Assembly (NCBI GenBank): GCA_026417715.1
Contig: JAOACU010000003.1
Location: 1-32,493 of the forward strand
Source: Anaerolineae bacterium
Lineage (GTDB): Bacteria; Chloroflexota; Anaerolineae; UBA4142
Reading direction: 5' to 3'
Length of the DNA: 32,493 nt
The stretch's first letter is position 1, and each line of letters opens with the position of its first letter. The translations under genes were made by a program, and so were the position numbers. The notes beneath the pieces are model-generated. The model saw nothing but the letters and a program-made list of their open reading frames with translations, had not been told where the DNA came from and ran no database searches. Below are positions 24,901-32,477 of this stretch, one piece after another.

Positions 24901-25870
24901 GATTGTGGTGCCAGTAGCACCGCCGCGCACCAAACCCAAGGCGTGCAACTATGGGCTGATTCACGCGCGCGGCGAATACGTTGTCATCTACGATGCCGAA
25001 GACTTGCCCGATCCCGATCAACTCAAGCGCGTTCTAGTCGCGTTCCGCAAATCGCCACCGAACGTGGTGTGCATCCAATCGAAACTGAATTACTACAATC
25101 GCAACCAAAACTTGTTGACCGCGTGGTTCACCGTCGAGTATTCGATGTGGTTCGACTTGTTCTTGCCGGGTTTGGATGCCAGCGGCGCACCGATTCCGCT
25201 CGGTGGCACCTCGAATCACTTTAAGCGCAGCGCGCTCATCGAAGCCGGCGCGTGGGACCCCTACAACGTGACCGAAGACGCGGACTTGGGAGTACGCATC
25301 TTCAAGCGTGGCTATCGCACTGCCATCGTAGATAGCACGACGTACGAAGAAGCCAACAGTGAAATTTACAACTGGATTCGTCAGCGTTCGCGTTGGATCA
25401 AGGGATACATTCAAACCTGGTTGGTGCATATGCGCCATCCACTTAAACTGTATCGTGAATTGGGATTCACGGCGTTCTGGAGTTTTCAGTTCGTCGTAGG
25501 CGGCACGTTCTTCGCCGCGCTCTTGAATCCGATTTACTGGTTCTTGACGACGTTGTGGTTTCTCACGCATTGGGAACTGATCCAAATCGTCTTTCCTGGC
25601 ATTGTGTTTTATTCGGGCGCATTGTGTTTGTACTTGGGTAACTTTGCCTTCACGTACTTGAACGTGGCGGGCGCAATGCGACGCGGCTATTACGATATGG
25701 TGAAATATGCGTTACTCAGTCCCTTGTATTGGGGCTTGATGAGCGTGGGCGCGTGGAAGGGCTTGTGGCAACTGGTGACCAAACCGTACTTTTGGGAAAA
25801 GACCAAGCACGGTTTGTTCCAGGGCGAACCCAGCACCGAGCGCGCTAACAAGTTGCGAGATTTGGTGTGA
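21947..25870 (+). CDS. GT2 polysaccharide synthase with a multi-copy MshEN/T2SSE_N-like N-terminal array
   Basis: 1307 aa. Residues 1-~830 are a series of about six T2SSE_N/MshEN-like units; MshEN domains bind c-di-GMP. The first (~10-90) is only the second half of a unit. The last (~688-828) is best preserved, with LGRALITRGYI followed by PEQLAQFLAEQ; central units are degenerate. Two membrane helices follow (~854-900), then a GT2 catalytic domain (~925-1180) with EADD (D966/D967), YDAED (D1016, D1019), the TED base motif (1109-1111) and QRSRW (1146-1150), and further membrane helices to ~1280. The catalytic part resembles XagB/NfrB-type processive synthases (PLGGTSNHF, DPYNVTEDADLG). Expected role: polymerise and export a glycan under c-di-GMP control; the sugar is unknown. 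ATG 21947 was chosen because the longer frame starts in a repeat; ATG 21950 is equally possible. Confidence 0.85.
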   Translation: MMYDHPAPFVRLNGFVPTSAALRVLAESVARQFLIVPLWLEHTTLVVASAHGLDNATLHTLTTIVRRPLRVLRATYPDVRAALERFYRGTSPRPSTPSLEQALLHLGYLNAETVEQARAASANLSLAQTCLQSDLLTEDELIEAQGWQFNLPPLRLRGLSTQTCLAPLIPLDIARTQKIVPLWWIQNTLIAGITAPNDVSARVEQFPFPLWLAVCSPTEWNHLYERTYLTGSTRVGDDESAVVEVLLRYGLLDSTTLHLARAIAQQTRRPLREVLISRGVLTAQQWLEARAHHWGIRAGYTPTRRNGDSAQLADLVPAALARQCAIVPLEYDAKRATLVVGMPHPNDDVSRLLENLTHLHIEARLLDEDTVHAEMQNLYGDDTPQLPLAPSLGDLLTGLGIVTPTQWQQAEASPKRLIELGYLDEFDLTTIRALQTGLPATRLTRARFDANLVTRVSPELAQRHHCLPWIIQDGTVWAVIADPFDTVGLQMLEAALGSPVYPILAPRPAIDAVIERFFGVSTLRLDDATHSFIEAMIQRGVLTHTSAARARQLVEQGVALDQAILQVSTRSARDLTRTFAEHLGIAWVDLQLREETTRVFDALGQSITRRQAHDPVDATVARLIDLETARRLSALPIARTDGALLVAFANPLFDSARREIESLLKTPVRPVLAARSDLDEAIQRVLGHQNIGTRLLLAGLISRVQLNDALELAQRTGVRLGRALITRGYITPEQLAQFLAEQAHLPFFDLRSVKLDVTMARWIDEATERALGILPLALHQDELTLAMVDPLNEEAVRVAARVTGYTIRPVLVSEQDLEDALERIYGSEYLGRSVSELLERAPEDSAYWVLSRGQKIAFALIALVSALWLITDWRGYIILLNAFATTFYLGFSAYKFYLAYRAITHELEVPVSDEEVAALDARDLPVYTILVPVYKEADVLPDLLEAISKLDYPPTKLDVKVLMEADDTETIQAFERMKMPAQFQGIVVPVAPPRTKPKACNYGLIHARGEYVVIYDAEDLPDPDQLKRVLVAFRKSPPNVVCIQSKLNYYNRNQNLLTAWFTVEYSMWFDLFLPGLDASGAPIPLGGTSNHFKRSALIEAGAWDPYNVTEDADLGVRIFKRGYRTAIVDSTTYEEANSEIYNWIRQRSRWIKGYIQTWLVHMRHPLKLYRELGFTAFWSFQFVVGGTFFAALLNPIYWFLTTLWFLTHWELIQIVFPGIVFYSGALCLYLGNFAFTYLNVAGAMRRGYYDMVKYALLSPLYWGLMSVGAWKGLWQLVTKPYFWEKTKHGLFQGEPSTERANKLRDLV

Positions 25871-27510
25871 GACGCACAACGCTGAACGAAGGTCCTCCGC
25901 CAGCGCCGATTGCCAAGCCAACACTAGGACGCTACGAGGGATGGATCATTTTCGCGCTGGCGTGCACGTTGAACTTGATAACAGCGTGGTGGTTGGCGTA
26001 CGTGTGGTCTGTAGGCAACAGTGATGCCTTGTCACGCACGGCAAACGCGTTCTATGTCCTCTTCTCGCGCGATCCACACCTCGCAGCAATCGGCTTTGTG
26101 TGGCCCCCCCTACCCAGTTTGATGCAACTGCCGATTTTGCTCTTCACACGTTGGCTTGGTCAGCCCCAGTTTAGCGGTCCGATTCTATCCAGCGTGTCTG
26201 GTGCCGTCGCGCTAGTCATTCTCAATCTAATCCTTGCTCAACTGAATGTATCTCGCGCGTTGCGTTGGGGCTTGCTGGTGCTCACCCAACTCCATCCAAG
26301 TTTCTGGTACCTTGCCGCTAGCGGTCTGGCTGAAATCATCTTGCTATGTTGTCTGCTCTTGACCATCTGGGGATACTTGCTGATGCCTGAACGCGTACGT
26401 TCGTGGGCGATTGCAGGATTGGGCTTGGCATTAGGATTCTTTGTACGCTATGAAGCCCTAGCAATGATCGCGGGTATCGTGTTAGCGATTGCGATACAAC
26501 GCTGGCCCCCCTGGCGCAATTGGGAAACCGCGCTGGAAGGACGTTTGTTGTTCGTGCTATCACCGCCGGCTTATGCTATCGGACTATGGTTGTATTTTAA
26601 CTGGATGTTTACGAGCGATCCGCTCTTCTTCCAGCGCAGTGCGTATAGTCTGGCAGTGGCCCCTGATGTGGCGCGCAACGTGGGCTTGGCACATCCCTTG
26701 TTTGCCGCGATGGGCAATTGGATCAAGACGGGCGAATACGCGCTCACGCGCTTGGCACAACAAAACTTGGCATTTCTTGTCGCGATGCCGGTGATTCTTG
26801 GGCTTGCCCTTCGACGAAGCAAAATGCCATTGCTCGGTTTGTTGGTGTTGCTAGCGAGCGTGCCCTTGTTTACGGCTTATCAGGTGTATTCGGGTACGCT
26901 AGCCACGTGGATGCGGTACTGGTTTTACGCCACACCGTTTGCCGCGATACTCATCGGAGCGTGGCATGGCGCGAGCACAGGAACACGTCGTTGGGTGGTC
27001 ACGCTCGGACTTTTCGGCCTATTCGTTGCCAGCACACCTGTGACTTTGCTCGCGATGCGTGATCCGTACGCCAGTTTGGATGAGCAACGCTTGAGCGCGT
27101 ATCTGACGGATTCCGCGCAACAAATCAAATTGCGTGAACAAGATGGCTATTGGAAAGACATTCAGGACGCGCATAAACTAGCGCGTCGCGTGTATGAACG
27201 CGCGGGCGAACGTCGAGTGATGGTGGATACTGCGCGCGGCTATGCGATGATTATGCAGTATCCTCAACCAGAACGACTGGTCATCACTACGGATCGCGAC
27301 TTTGTGACAATCTTGGAAAATCCACCAGCGTTTGTAGATTATGTGCTGGTGCTCGCGCCCGAGACGAGTGGCGCCGGCTTTAATGTCATCGCTGCGCGTT
27401 ATCCTCACTTGTTCGAGAACGGGACACCTTGGGCAAAGTTAGAGGAAGATTTCACCGATACCTATCGTCACTGGCGTTTGTTTCGTGTAACGCGTCTATC
27501 TTCACAGTGA
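25867..27510 (+). CDS. GT-C-type membrane glycosyltransferase-like protein (paralogue 1)
   Basis: 547 aa with about ten membrane helices. GTG 25867 overlaps the stop of the GT2 synthase (GTGA), so it is co-translated. The first outer loop has SRDPHLAAIGFVW followed by PPLPS, which matches the next gene; an acidic residue there is where GT-C enzymes place their catalytic Asp (established for the fold, not shown here). The C-terminal ~120 residues look like an extracellular soluble domain (VMVDTARGYAMIMQYPQPE; TTDRDFVTIL). It resembles dolichyl-phosphate-mannose-type (GT39/PMT_2) or ArnT-like transferases, which move a sugar from a polyprenyl phosphate. It may decorate the polymer or glycosylate a surface protein. 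Donor and acceptor are unknown. Confidence 0.75.
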   Translation: MRRTTLNEGPPPAPIAKPTLGRYEGWIIFALACTLNLITAWWLAYVWSVGNSDALSRTANAFYVLFSRDPHLAAIGFVWPPLPSLMQLPILLFTRWLGQPQFSGPILSSVSGAVALVILNLILAQLNVSRALRWGLLVLTQLHPSFWYLAASGLAEIILLCCLLLTIWGYLLMPERVRSWAIAGLGLALGFFVRYEALAMIAGIVLAIAIQRWPPWRNWETALEGRLLFVLSPPAYAIGLWLYFNWMFTSDPLFFQRSAYSLAVAPDVARNVGLAHPLFAAMGNWIKTGEYALTRLAQQNLAFLVAMPVILGLALRRSKMPLLGLLVLLASVPLFTAYQVYSGTLATWMRYWFYATPFAAILIGAWHGASTGTRRWVVTLGLFGLFVASTPVTLLAMRDPYASLDEQRLSAYLTDSAQQIKLREQDGYWKDIQDAHKLARRVYERAGERRVMVDTARGYAMIMQYPQPERLVITTDRDFVTILENPPAFVDYVLVLAPETSGAGFNVIAARYPHLFENGTPWAKLEEDFTDTYRHWRLFRVTRLSSQ

Positions 27511-27511
27511 T

Positions 27512-29098
27512 ATGCTGCCTAGAAAATTTTTCTCCGCATCACGTTTCATCTTCTTCTCCACTTTTATCCTCTACGCCGCGCTGGGCTGGATAGGCGCGTT
27601 TGTGTTGCAAACGTACAACTACGACGGGATTGCGCGCATCGCTCAAGCATTCAGCGTGTTCTCTAGTCGCGACCCGCATCTTGCCGCGATTGGCTTTGTA
27701 TGGATGCCGCTCCCAGTCCTCTCCGACTTGCCGCTGGTGTGGTTGCTCAAACCCTTCGGTTTGGTGCTGTGGGCGGGACCGCTAATGAGCGCGTTCTACA
27801 CCGCGCTCGCACTTGCCGCGCTGTACGATTTGTTGGGAGATTTTGAATTACCGCGCGTCTGGCGCGTGGTGTGGGTGCTGGGACTAGGTGCGCATCCACT
27901 CATTGTGCACAACGGCACAATGGGACTTTCCGAAGCACCGCTACTCGCGTGTTTGTTTCTGGCGTTGCGCGGCTTTATCGCCTGGGATCGCGAGAACAAG
28001 AGTTGGGGAATCCTGTGGGGAGGCATTTGGAGTGCGCTGGCAGTCTTTTGTCGCTATGAAGCGATGGCGTGGGTGGGCGTGACGACGCTCGCGCTGGTTT
28101 GGCGCTGGTGGCTCGATCCGTCGCGACATCAAGCGCGCGCGCTCCAAGCCAACATTCTGGCATACACGATGCCACCACTCTACGCGCTCGGTGGTTGGGT
28201 GTTGGTCAACTGGTTGATTATGAAAAATCCGATTTACTTTCTCGTTGGACCCGGTTCCACTGCCACAACGCCCGACACCGCTCAAGCCGTAGGACCAAGC
28301 CATCCGTTTGCGTACGCGCAAAATTCCGTGAGCGGTTCGGCTCTGTTGTTGTCGCGACAAATCGCTGACCTATCTCCTTTGCTGGCGTTGGCGACGTTAC
28401 TGCTGATCGTTCTCGTACTGTGGAAAAAAGCGTGGGGCGACCTGAGTTACCTTGCACTCGGTTGGTCTATTCTGGGTTTCACATTTTTTACTGCGTGGCG
28501 CGGCTTGTTGCCACCGTTCACCCGTTATTTCTTCTGGATTGTGCCTGCCGGCGTCATCATTGCCGCGACGGCGTATCGTTGCGCGCACAAGCGCTGGACG
28601 CGCGCCCTGACCCTTGCGCTAATGACCGTCGCGCTCTGGGCGCCGTTCACGTGGCTGATTCCACGCGCACTCGAACGTTTGCCCGATCCATATCCGTTAC
28701 GCATCGTTGGCGCGTTCTTGTTACCCCCCGAAGTGACTGACCATCGTCAGGTGCGCGGACAATTGGACGAATTCAAGATGATTGCGGCGTATCTCAATGC
28801 GCAACATCCGCCGCGCACGACACTCCTTGATGCGGCAATCGGTTCACCCTTGCTGTTTTTCCTCACCCGACCTGAAACGCTGGTGTTAACGACTGATCGC
28901 GATTTCAAACAAATTCTATCCTCACCGATTGGGCGAGTGGATCAGATACTCGTGCCTTACCCCAGTTTCGACGCGCGAGGACGTTCGGAAATTCTCAAAC
29001 TCTATCCCGCCATTTACGACGGGCAGGCGTGGACGCAGTTGGTGCACGAGTTTCCTGGACCCAACGCCTGGCGTCTGTACCGCATCGTATCACCCTAA
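27512..29098 (+). CDS. GT-C-type membrane glycosyltransferase-like protein (paralogue 2)
   Basis: 528 aa, starting one base after the stop of the paralogue before it. The same layout is seen: about ten membrane helices, SSRDPHLAAIGFVWMPLP in the first outer loop, a GLSEAPLLACLFLALRG second helix region (compare GLAEIILLCCLLLT in paralogue 1), and a C-terminal soluble tail with TTDRDFKQIL (TTDRDFVTIL in paralogue 1). The pair clearly arose by duplication but is now well diverged. It is the last gene of the polysaccharide locus, followed by two perfect palindromes. Function as for paralogue 1: lipid-linked sugar transferase is likely, substrate unknown. Confidence 0.75.
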   Translation: MLPRKFFSASRFIFFSTFILYAALGWIGAFVLQTYNYDGIARIAQAFSVFSSRDPHLAAIGFVWMPLPVLSDLPLVWLLKPFGLVLWAGPLMSAFYTALALAALYDLLGDFELPRVWRVVWVLGLGAHPLIVHNGTMGLSEAPLLACLFLALRGFIAWDRENKSWGILWGGIWSALAVFCRYEAMAWVGVTTLALVWRWWLDPSRHQARALQANILAYTMPPLYALGGWVLVNWLIMKNPIYFLVGPGSTATTPDTAQAVGPSHPFAYAQNSVSGSALLLSRQIADLSPLLALATLLLIVLVLWKKAWGDLSYLALGWSILGFTFFTAWRGLLPPFTRYFFWIVPAGVIIAATAYRCAHKRWTRALTLALMTVALWAPFTWLIPRALERLPDPYPLRIVGAFLLPPEVTDHRQVRGQLDEFKMIAAYLNAQHPPRTTLLDAAIGSPLLFFLTRPETLVLTTDRDFKQILSSPIGRVDQILVPYPSFDARGRSEILKLYPAIYDGQAWTQLVHEFPGPNAWRLYRIVSP

Positions 29099-29103
29099 AA
29101 TTT

Positions 29104-29133
29104 AACAGCGGACGAGGTACCTCGTCCGCTGTT
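29104..29133. terminator. 30-bp perfect palindrome between convergent genes
   Basis: AACAGCGGACGAGGT (29104-29118) and its exact reverse complement ACCTCGTCCGCTGTT (29119-29133), with no spacer, followed by GAGTTTT. It sits 6 bp after the last + strand gene of the locus and before a convergent gene. It is probably a bidirectional terminator or REP-type element. Confidence 0.7.
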
Positions 29134-29151
29134 GAGTTTTATCTTGTTCAG

Positions 29152-29180
29152 ACCTCACAGGTCTCGGAGACCTGTGAGGT
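29152..29180. repeat. REP-like palindrome ACCTCACAGGTCTC-G-GAGACCTGTGAGGT
   Basis: Perfect 14-bp arms around one central base. Second palindrome in the same convergent gap. It could terminate the minus-strand MBL gene as well; no T-tract was seen on that strand. Confidence 0.8.
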
Positions 29181-29206
29181 TTAGAAACCTCTTTCTCCAA
29201 GAGCGT

Positions 29207-29968
29207 TTAGAACCTGAGCCGCATCAGGTCTTTACCCACAATGACGGTGCCGGTGAACGTACTCTGCGCGGCGGTACGCCACGCGCGCACATCGCATTCA
29301 GGGGGCAAATGAACCAACACCAACTTTTTCACATCGGCGCGCGTGGCTTGTTCGCCGGCTTGGCGCGCGCTGGTATGTCCATTACTATCGGTATCGAGTG
29401 TTGTTGCTTCGTGAACCAGAATGTACGAACCGCGCGCCAGATTCACCACATCGTCCAATACTTCGGTATCGCTCGAATACGTGATCGCGCGGCGCGAAGC
29501 ACGCGCTTCGATGCGTACTGCAATTGTCGGGATGATGTGACGCGTGGGAGCGGAAGAGACCGAAAATTCGGCAGTGACCAAATGCGCATTGTGGTATCGT
29601 TGGGGAACACGGTGGAATTCAATCGGAAAAAAGTTTTTAAATCGTTCCCACTCGAACGCACGCATCAACGCGCGCGTGGCGCGCAGTGTGTCGGCTAGTC
29701 CATAGATGGACAGTGGCTTTTTTCTGCCTGCCAACCACATACCCAATAGAAGAACCGAGAGCCCGTAGATGTGATCGGGATGATGATGGGTGAGGATGAT
29801 GTGATCAATTTGATCGAGCGCGACGCCGGCTTTGAGCAAACGTTGTACGGGACTGCCCGCGCAATCAATTAGAATGGCTTCGCGCTCGCCCTTGACGACC
29901 AAATAGGTATGCTCGCGCGTGGCGTCGCTGAGTGCAGCACCTGTGCCTAGCAAAATGAGTTGAGCCAT
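29207..29968 (-). CDS. MBL-fold metallo-hydrolase (RNase Z-like)
   Basis: 253 aa metallo-beta-lactamase fold protein. The metal motif is THHHPDH (H-x-H-x-D-H), preceded by ILIDCAG with the early Asp. A later SSDTE motif supplies the bridging Asp, and 'LVHEATT' and 'KKLVLVHLPPE' the last metal-ligand regions. This pattern is that of the RNase Z/ElaC and related phosphodiesterase group, but the protein is shorter than typical RNase Z (about 305 aa). A tRNA 3' processing role is therefore uncertain, and a cyclic nucleotide or other phosphodiesterase is equally possible. Start ATG 29968 has AGGAGA upstream on the minus strand. It lies downstream of the ABC permease gene, 45 bp away, possibly in one transcript. 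Confidence 0.8.
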   Translation of the reverse strand: MAQLILLGTGAALSDATREHTYLVVKGEREAILIDCAGSPVQRLLKAGVALDQIDHIILTHHHPDHIYGLSVLLLGMWLAGRKKPLSIYGLADTLRATRALMRAFEWERFKNFFPIEFHRVPQRYHNAHLVTAEFSVSSAPTRHIIPTIAVRIEARASRRAITYSSDTEVLDDVVNLARGSYILVHEATTLDTDSNGHTSARQAGEQATRADVKKLVLVHLPPECDVRAWRTAAQSTFTGTVIVGKDLMRLRF

Positions 29969-29980
29969 CGTATCTCCTGT

Positions 29981-30015
29981 GAGAACGCGACTTGTGTGCG
30001 CGGTCGCCAGTTCTC
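29981..30015 (-). promoter_or_regulatory. Imperfect hairpin between permease and MBL genes
   Basis: Arms GAGAACGCGAC (29981-29991) and GTCGC-CA-GTTCTC (30003-30015). It spans the permease stop codon on the minus strand. No T-tract was seen, so it may be an mRNA-processing or stability element rather than a terminator. Confidence 0.4.
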
Positions 30016-31432
30016 ATCGTCCAAACATCCAGATCAAAATCTGCGGCGTGATGTTCACTTCGATCACGGCGGCGATGAACAACAGTGGTATCACCACAAA
30101 CAAGACAATTTTAACAAAATCTGCCAACGCGCGCAAGAGGTTCTCTCCGGCGGTGAAACCTGCCGGCGGTGCGATGATAGACGCGCCGGCGCGCAACGCG
30201 AACGCCGTCATCAAGATCACAGCAGGTATTTCGATGATCCCGTGTGGTAACAGTGCCGCGAGTAAAAACACATAGCCCGTCACACCAAACCATTGTGCTT
30301 CACCCCATATAAAACCGAGCACCCCCATCGTCGCTACGATCGGCAGACACGCCAGTGTGCCAAACGAGAACAAACCGAGAAACGCTGCCACCAATAACGA
30401 ACGGATATTGTATGCCCAAATGGCATCCACCGTAAGGCGCGGGAGTACTGTCCCTTGTAATGCAGGTTCCTGACGCAACGCTTCGGGATTGAATTCGATC
30501 TTATCAATCAAGTCGGGAGGCAAAGGGTATTGTAGCGCGACTATCCAACCAACAAAAGCGGCAAAGCCCATAATCGCCACGGTGGTCGCGATTGCCAGAT
30601 AGTTCTCACGCAACAGACGTGGCACATCGTCACGATAAATGCGCACTAGGGAGAAACGCGTACCGGCAAAATGATACCAAAATGTCCGCGCGATGGAAGC
30701 CAAGTTGAGTTCATCCACCTCGCGCCCTAACAATTGTTCACGATTGAATGTACGAATGCCTGTGCGAATCAACAGTGCATTGGCAACCACCAGCGCGGCA
30801 AGAATATACCACAAGACATCGTACTGTCCCCAAAAGAGCAAAATGCTCTCGCCTTGCAACAGAAACGCCATTGGGATAATGATGAACGATGCAAGCAAGT
30901 TTGCCGCGCGCACACTCGTCGTGTGACTCGAAACGACCACCGCGCCACTCACCATCACGAATGCTTTCATCGTCGTTAGGACAACGATTTGTAACAAGAC
31001 CAGCCACTCGGGAGTGTATCGGATAGATATGTATAAACCGACAAGGTATGCCGTGATGCCTAGATAACTTGCGAGTACGGGAGGAATGGTTGCAGAGAAC
31101 AATTTGCCAAAATACAACGAGGCATCCGAAATCGGTGTGTCGAGTAGCGGCTCTAAACTGTTGCGTTCTTTCTCACCGACGAATGTTTCTAGCGCGATGA
31201 TGAGTGAAAATGAAATCGGAAAGAAAGCCACGATCATTACGGCAAAGGGCACCAAGCGCAAGGGGATGATCGTGGCGTTATACTCTTCGACGAACCGAAT
31301 CGCGAGTTGCGTCGAAGCATTCATAATCCAAGGAAAGATGAGCGTGAGAATCACAATCGGCGCGACGATGCGCCAATCGCGTAACGAGTCGCGCACTTCG
31401 CGACGGGTGATAATCAAAGCATCGTCTAGCAT
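30014..31432 (-). CDS. ABC-2 permease fused to a SpoIIM-like domain
   Basis: 472 aa, about 12 membrane helices in two halves. Residues ~1-255 are an ABC-2/NatB-type permease: an N-terminal amphipathic 'REVRDSLRDWRIVAPI', then 'LETFVGEKERNSLEPLLDTPISD', which is the family's cytosolic coupling element. Residues ~290-470 look like a stage II sporulation protein M (SpoIIM/DUF95) domain: 'LLPHGIIEIPAVIL.TAFALRAGASI' is its hallmark. SpoIIM-like proteins often occur beside such permeases; here both are one chain. The ATPase is the next gene upstream in transcription (31507-32424). Substrate unknown; the NatAB resemblance suggests export of ions or lipophilic compounds, but this is weak. No other sporulation gene is in the window. 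Confidence 0.82.
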   Translation of the reverse strand: MLDDALIITRREVRDSLRDWRIVAPIVILTLIFPWIMNASTQLAIRFVEEYNATIIPLRLVPFAVMIVAFFPISFSLIIALETFVGEKERNSLEPLLDTPISDASLYFGKLFSATIPPVLASYLGITAYLVGLYISIRYTPEWLVLLQIVVLTTMKAFVMVSGAVVVSSHTTSVRAANLLASFIIIPMAFLLQGESILLFWGQYDVLWYILAALVVANALLIRTGIRTFNREQLLGREVDELNLASIARTFWYHFAGTRFSLVRIYRDDVPRLLRENYLAIATTVAIMGFAAFVGWIVALQYPLPPDLIDKIEFNPEALRQEPALQGTVLPRLTVDAIWAYNIRSLLVAAFLGLFSFGTLACLPIVATMGVLGFIWGEAQWFGVTGYVFLLAALLPHGIIEIPAVILMTAFALRAGASIIAPPAGFTAGENLLRALADFVKIVLFVVIPLLFIAAVIEVNITPQILIWMFGR

Positions 31433-31439
31433 AGTCCTC

Positions 31440-31489
31440 TAGTCACATAGTCGAGTAGTCATATAGTCGAGTAGTCGCATAGTCGAGAA
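31440..31489. repeat. AGTCGAGT/AGTCATAT degenerate tandem repeat
   Basis: Units such as AGTCACAT, AGTCGAGT, AGTCATAT, AGTCGAGT, AGTCGCAT, AGTCGAGA with a period of about 8 bp. It fills the gap between the ABC ATPase and permease genes. No inverted arm was noticed. Confidence 0.8.
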
Positions 31490-31506
31490 AGTGAACAATG
31501 GTACGG

Positions 31507-32424
31507 CTAACTGACTAACTTGAGATACACGTCTTCCAAACTGCGTGGGGCTTGATGGAGACTCAATACTTGCGCACCGATGTCTTGCAGGCGCCGCAAG
31601 AGTAAGGGATTGGTGACTTCGGGTGTGTCGGTGCGATAGCGCATTGCATACTCGTCAGAGGAGATGATTTCCAACTGTCCATCAAGCGAAAACCAGGGAA
31701 TGTGCATTGGACGCGCTAGGCGCACTTCCCAGATGGGTGGACCCAGCAGTTCGCGTTTGAGTTCTTCGGGTTTGCCGAACGCAATCAATTTACCGCGTCG
31801 AATCACCGCGATACGATCCGCCAACGTTTCGGCTTCGTACAAGTTGTGCGTGCAGAGCACAATCGTGTGCCCACTCCCGCGCAACAAAGCAATTGCATCG
31901 CGCACTTGCTTGGCACTGTGCGGATCCATCGCTGAGGTTGGCTCGTCGAGAAAGAGGACGCGCGGCGAATGCAACATCGCGCGGATGAGTGCCATCTTTT
32001 GGCGCATTCCTTTGGAGAATTCGCCCAAGCGACGCGTGCGCGCCTCCCACAAATCGAATCGGCGCATCAATTCTTCCGCGCGCGCGCGGCATGTCGCGCG
32101 CGGCAGATGATGCAACTCGCCAAAGAAATCCAAATAGTCGAGTGGACGCATTCGCAGATACAAGCCGGGAAATTCGGTGAGATGCCCAATGAGGTGCCGC
32201 ACTTTTTGCGCGTCGCGTACCACGTCGTACCCTGCGATGCGCGCCGTGCCAAACGTCGGCTTGAGAATCGAAGAAAGCATTCGTACGGTGGTGGTCTTGC
32301 CCGCGCCGTTCGGTCCCAAGAGCGCGAGGATTTCGCCTTCATCTACCGTGAAGGTAATGTGATCCACAGCGACAAGGGTATCGAATTGTTTGGTGAGTCC
32401 GAATGTTTGGATGAGGGGGAACAT
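31507..32424 (-). CDS. ABC transporter ATP-binding protein (CcmA/NatA-like)
   Basis: 305 aa single ABC domain with a C-terminal extension typical of ABC-2 exporters (drug, Na+ or polysaccharide type). Walker A is GPNGAGKTT (about 36-44), signature FSKGMRQK, Walker B RVLFLDEP followed by TSAMDP, H-loop CTHN. The 'LTEFPGLYLRMRPLDYLDFFG' region is the Q-loop neighbourhood of this subfamily. The C-terminal ~80 residues (VRLARPMHIPW..., LEDVYLKLVS) are the usual regulatory tail. It energises the permease encoded 75 bp downstream. A repeat array lies immediately in front of the ATG at 32424, leaving no clear SD. Confidence 0.93.
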   Translation of the reverse strand: MFPLIQTFGLTKQFDTLVAVDHITFTVDEGEILALLGPNGAGKTTTVRMLSSILKPTFGTARIAGYDVVRDAQKVRHLIGHLTEFPGLYLRMRPLDYLDFFGELHHLPRATCRARAEELMRRFDLWEARTRRLGEFSKGMRQKMALIRAMLHSPRVLFLDEPTSAMDPHSAKQVRDAIALLRGSGHTIVLCTHNLYEAETLADRIAVIRRGKLIAFGKPEELKRELLGPPIWEVRLARPMHIPWFSLDGQLEIISSDEYAMRYRTDTPEVTNPLLLRRLQDIGAQVLSLHQAPRSLEDVYLKLVS

Positions 32425-32477
32425 ATCACGTATTGCGTATTACGTATCACGTATCACGTATTGCGTATTGCGTGTTA
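32425..32477. repeat. ACGTATCAC/GCGTATTG repeat, second copy
   Basis: Alternating TATCACG, TATTGCG, TATTACG, TATCACG, TATCACG, TATTGCG, TATTGCG units, 7 bp each. It starts directly before the ABC ATPase ATG. It is related to the element at 10631-10700, but only one arm is visible before the window ends. Confidence 0.8.
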
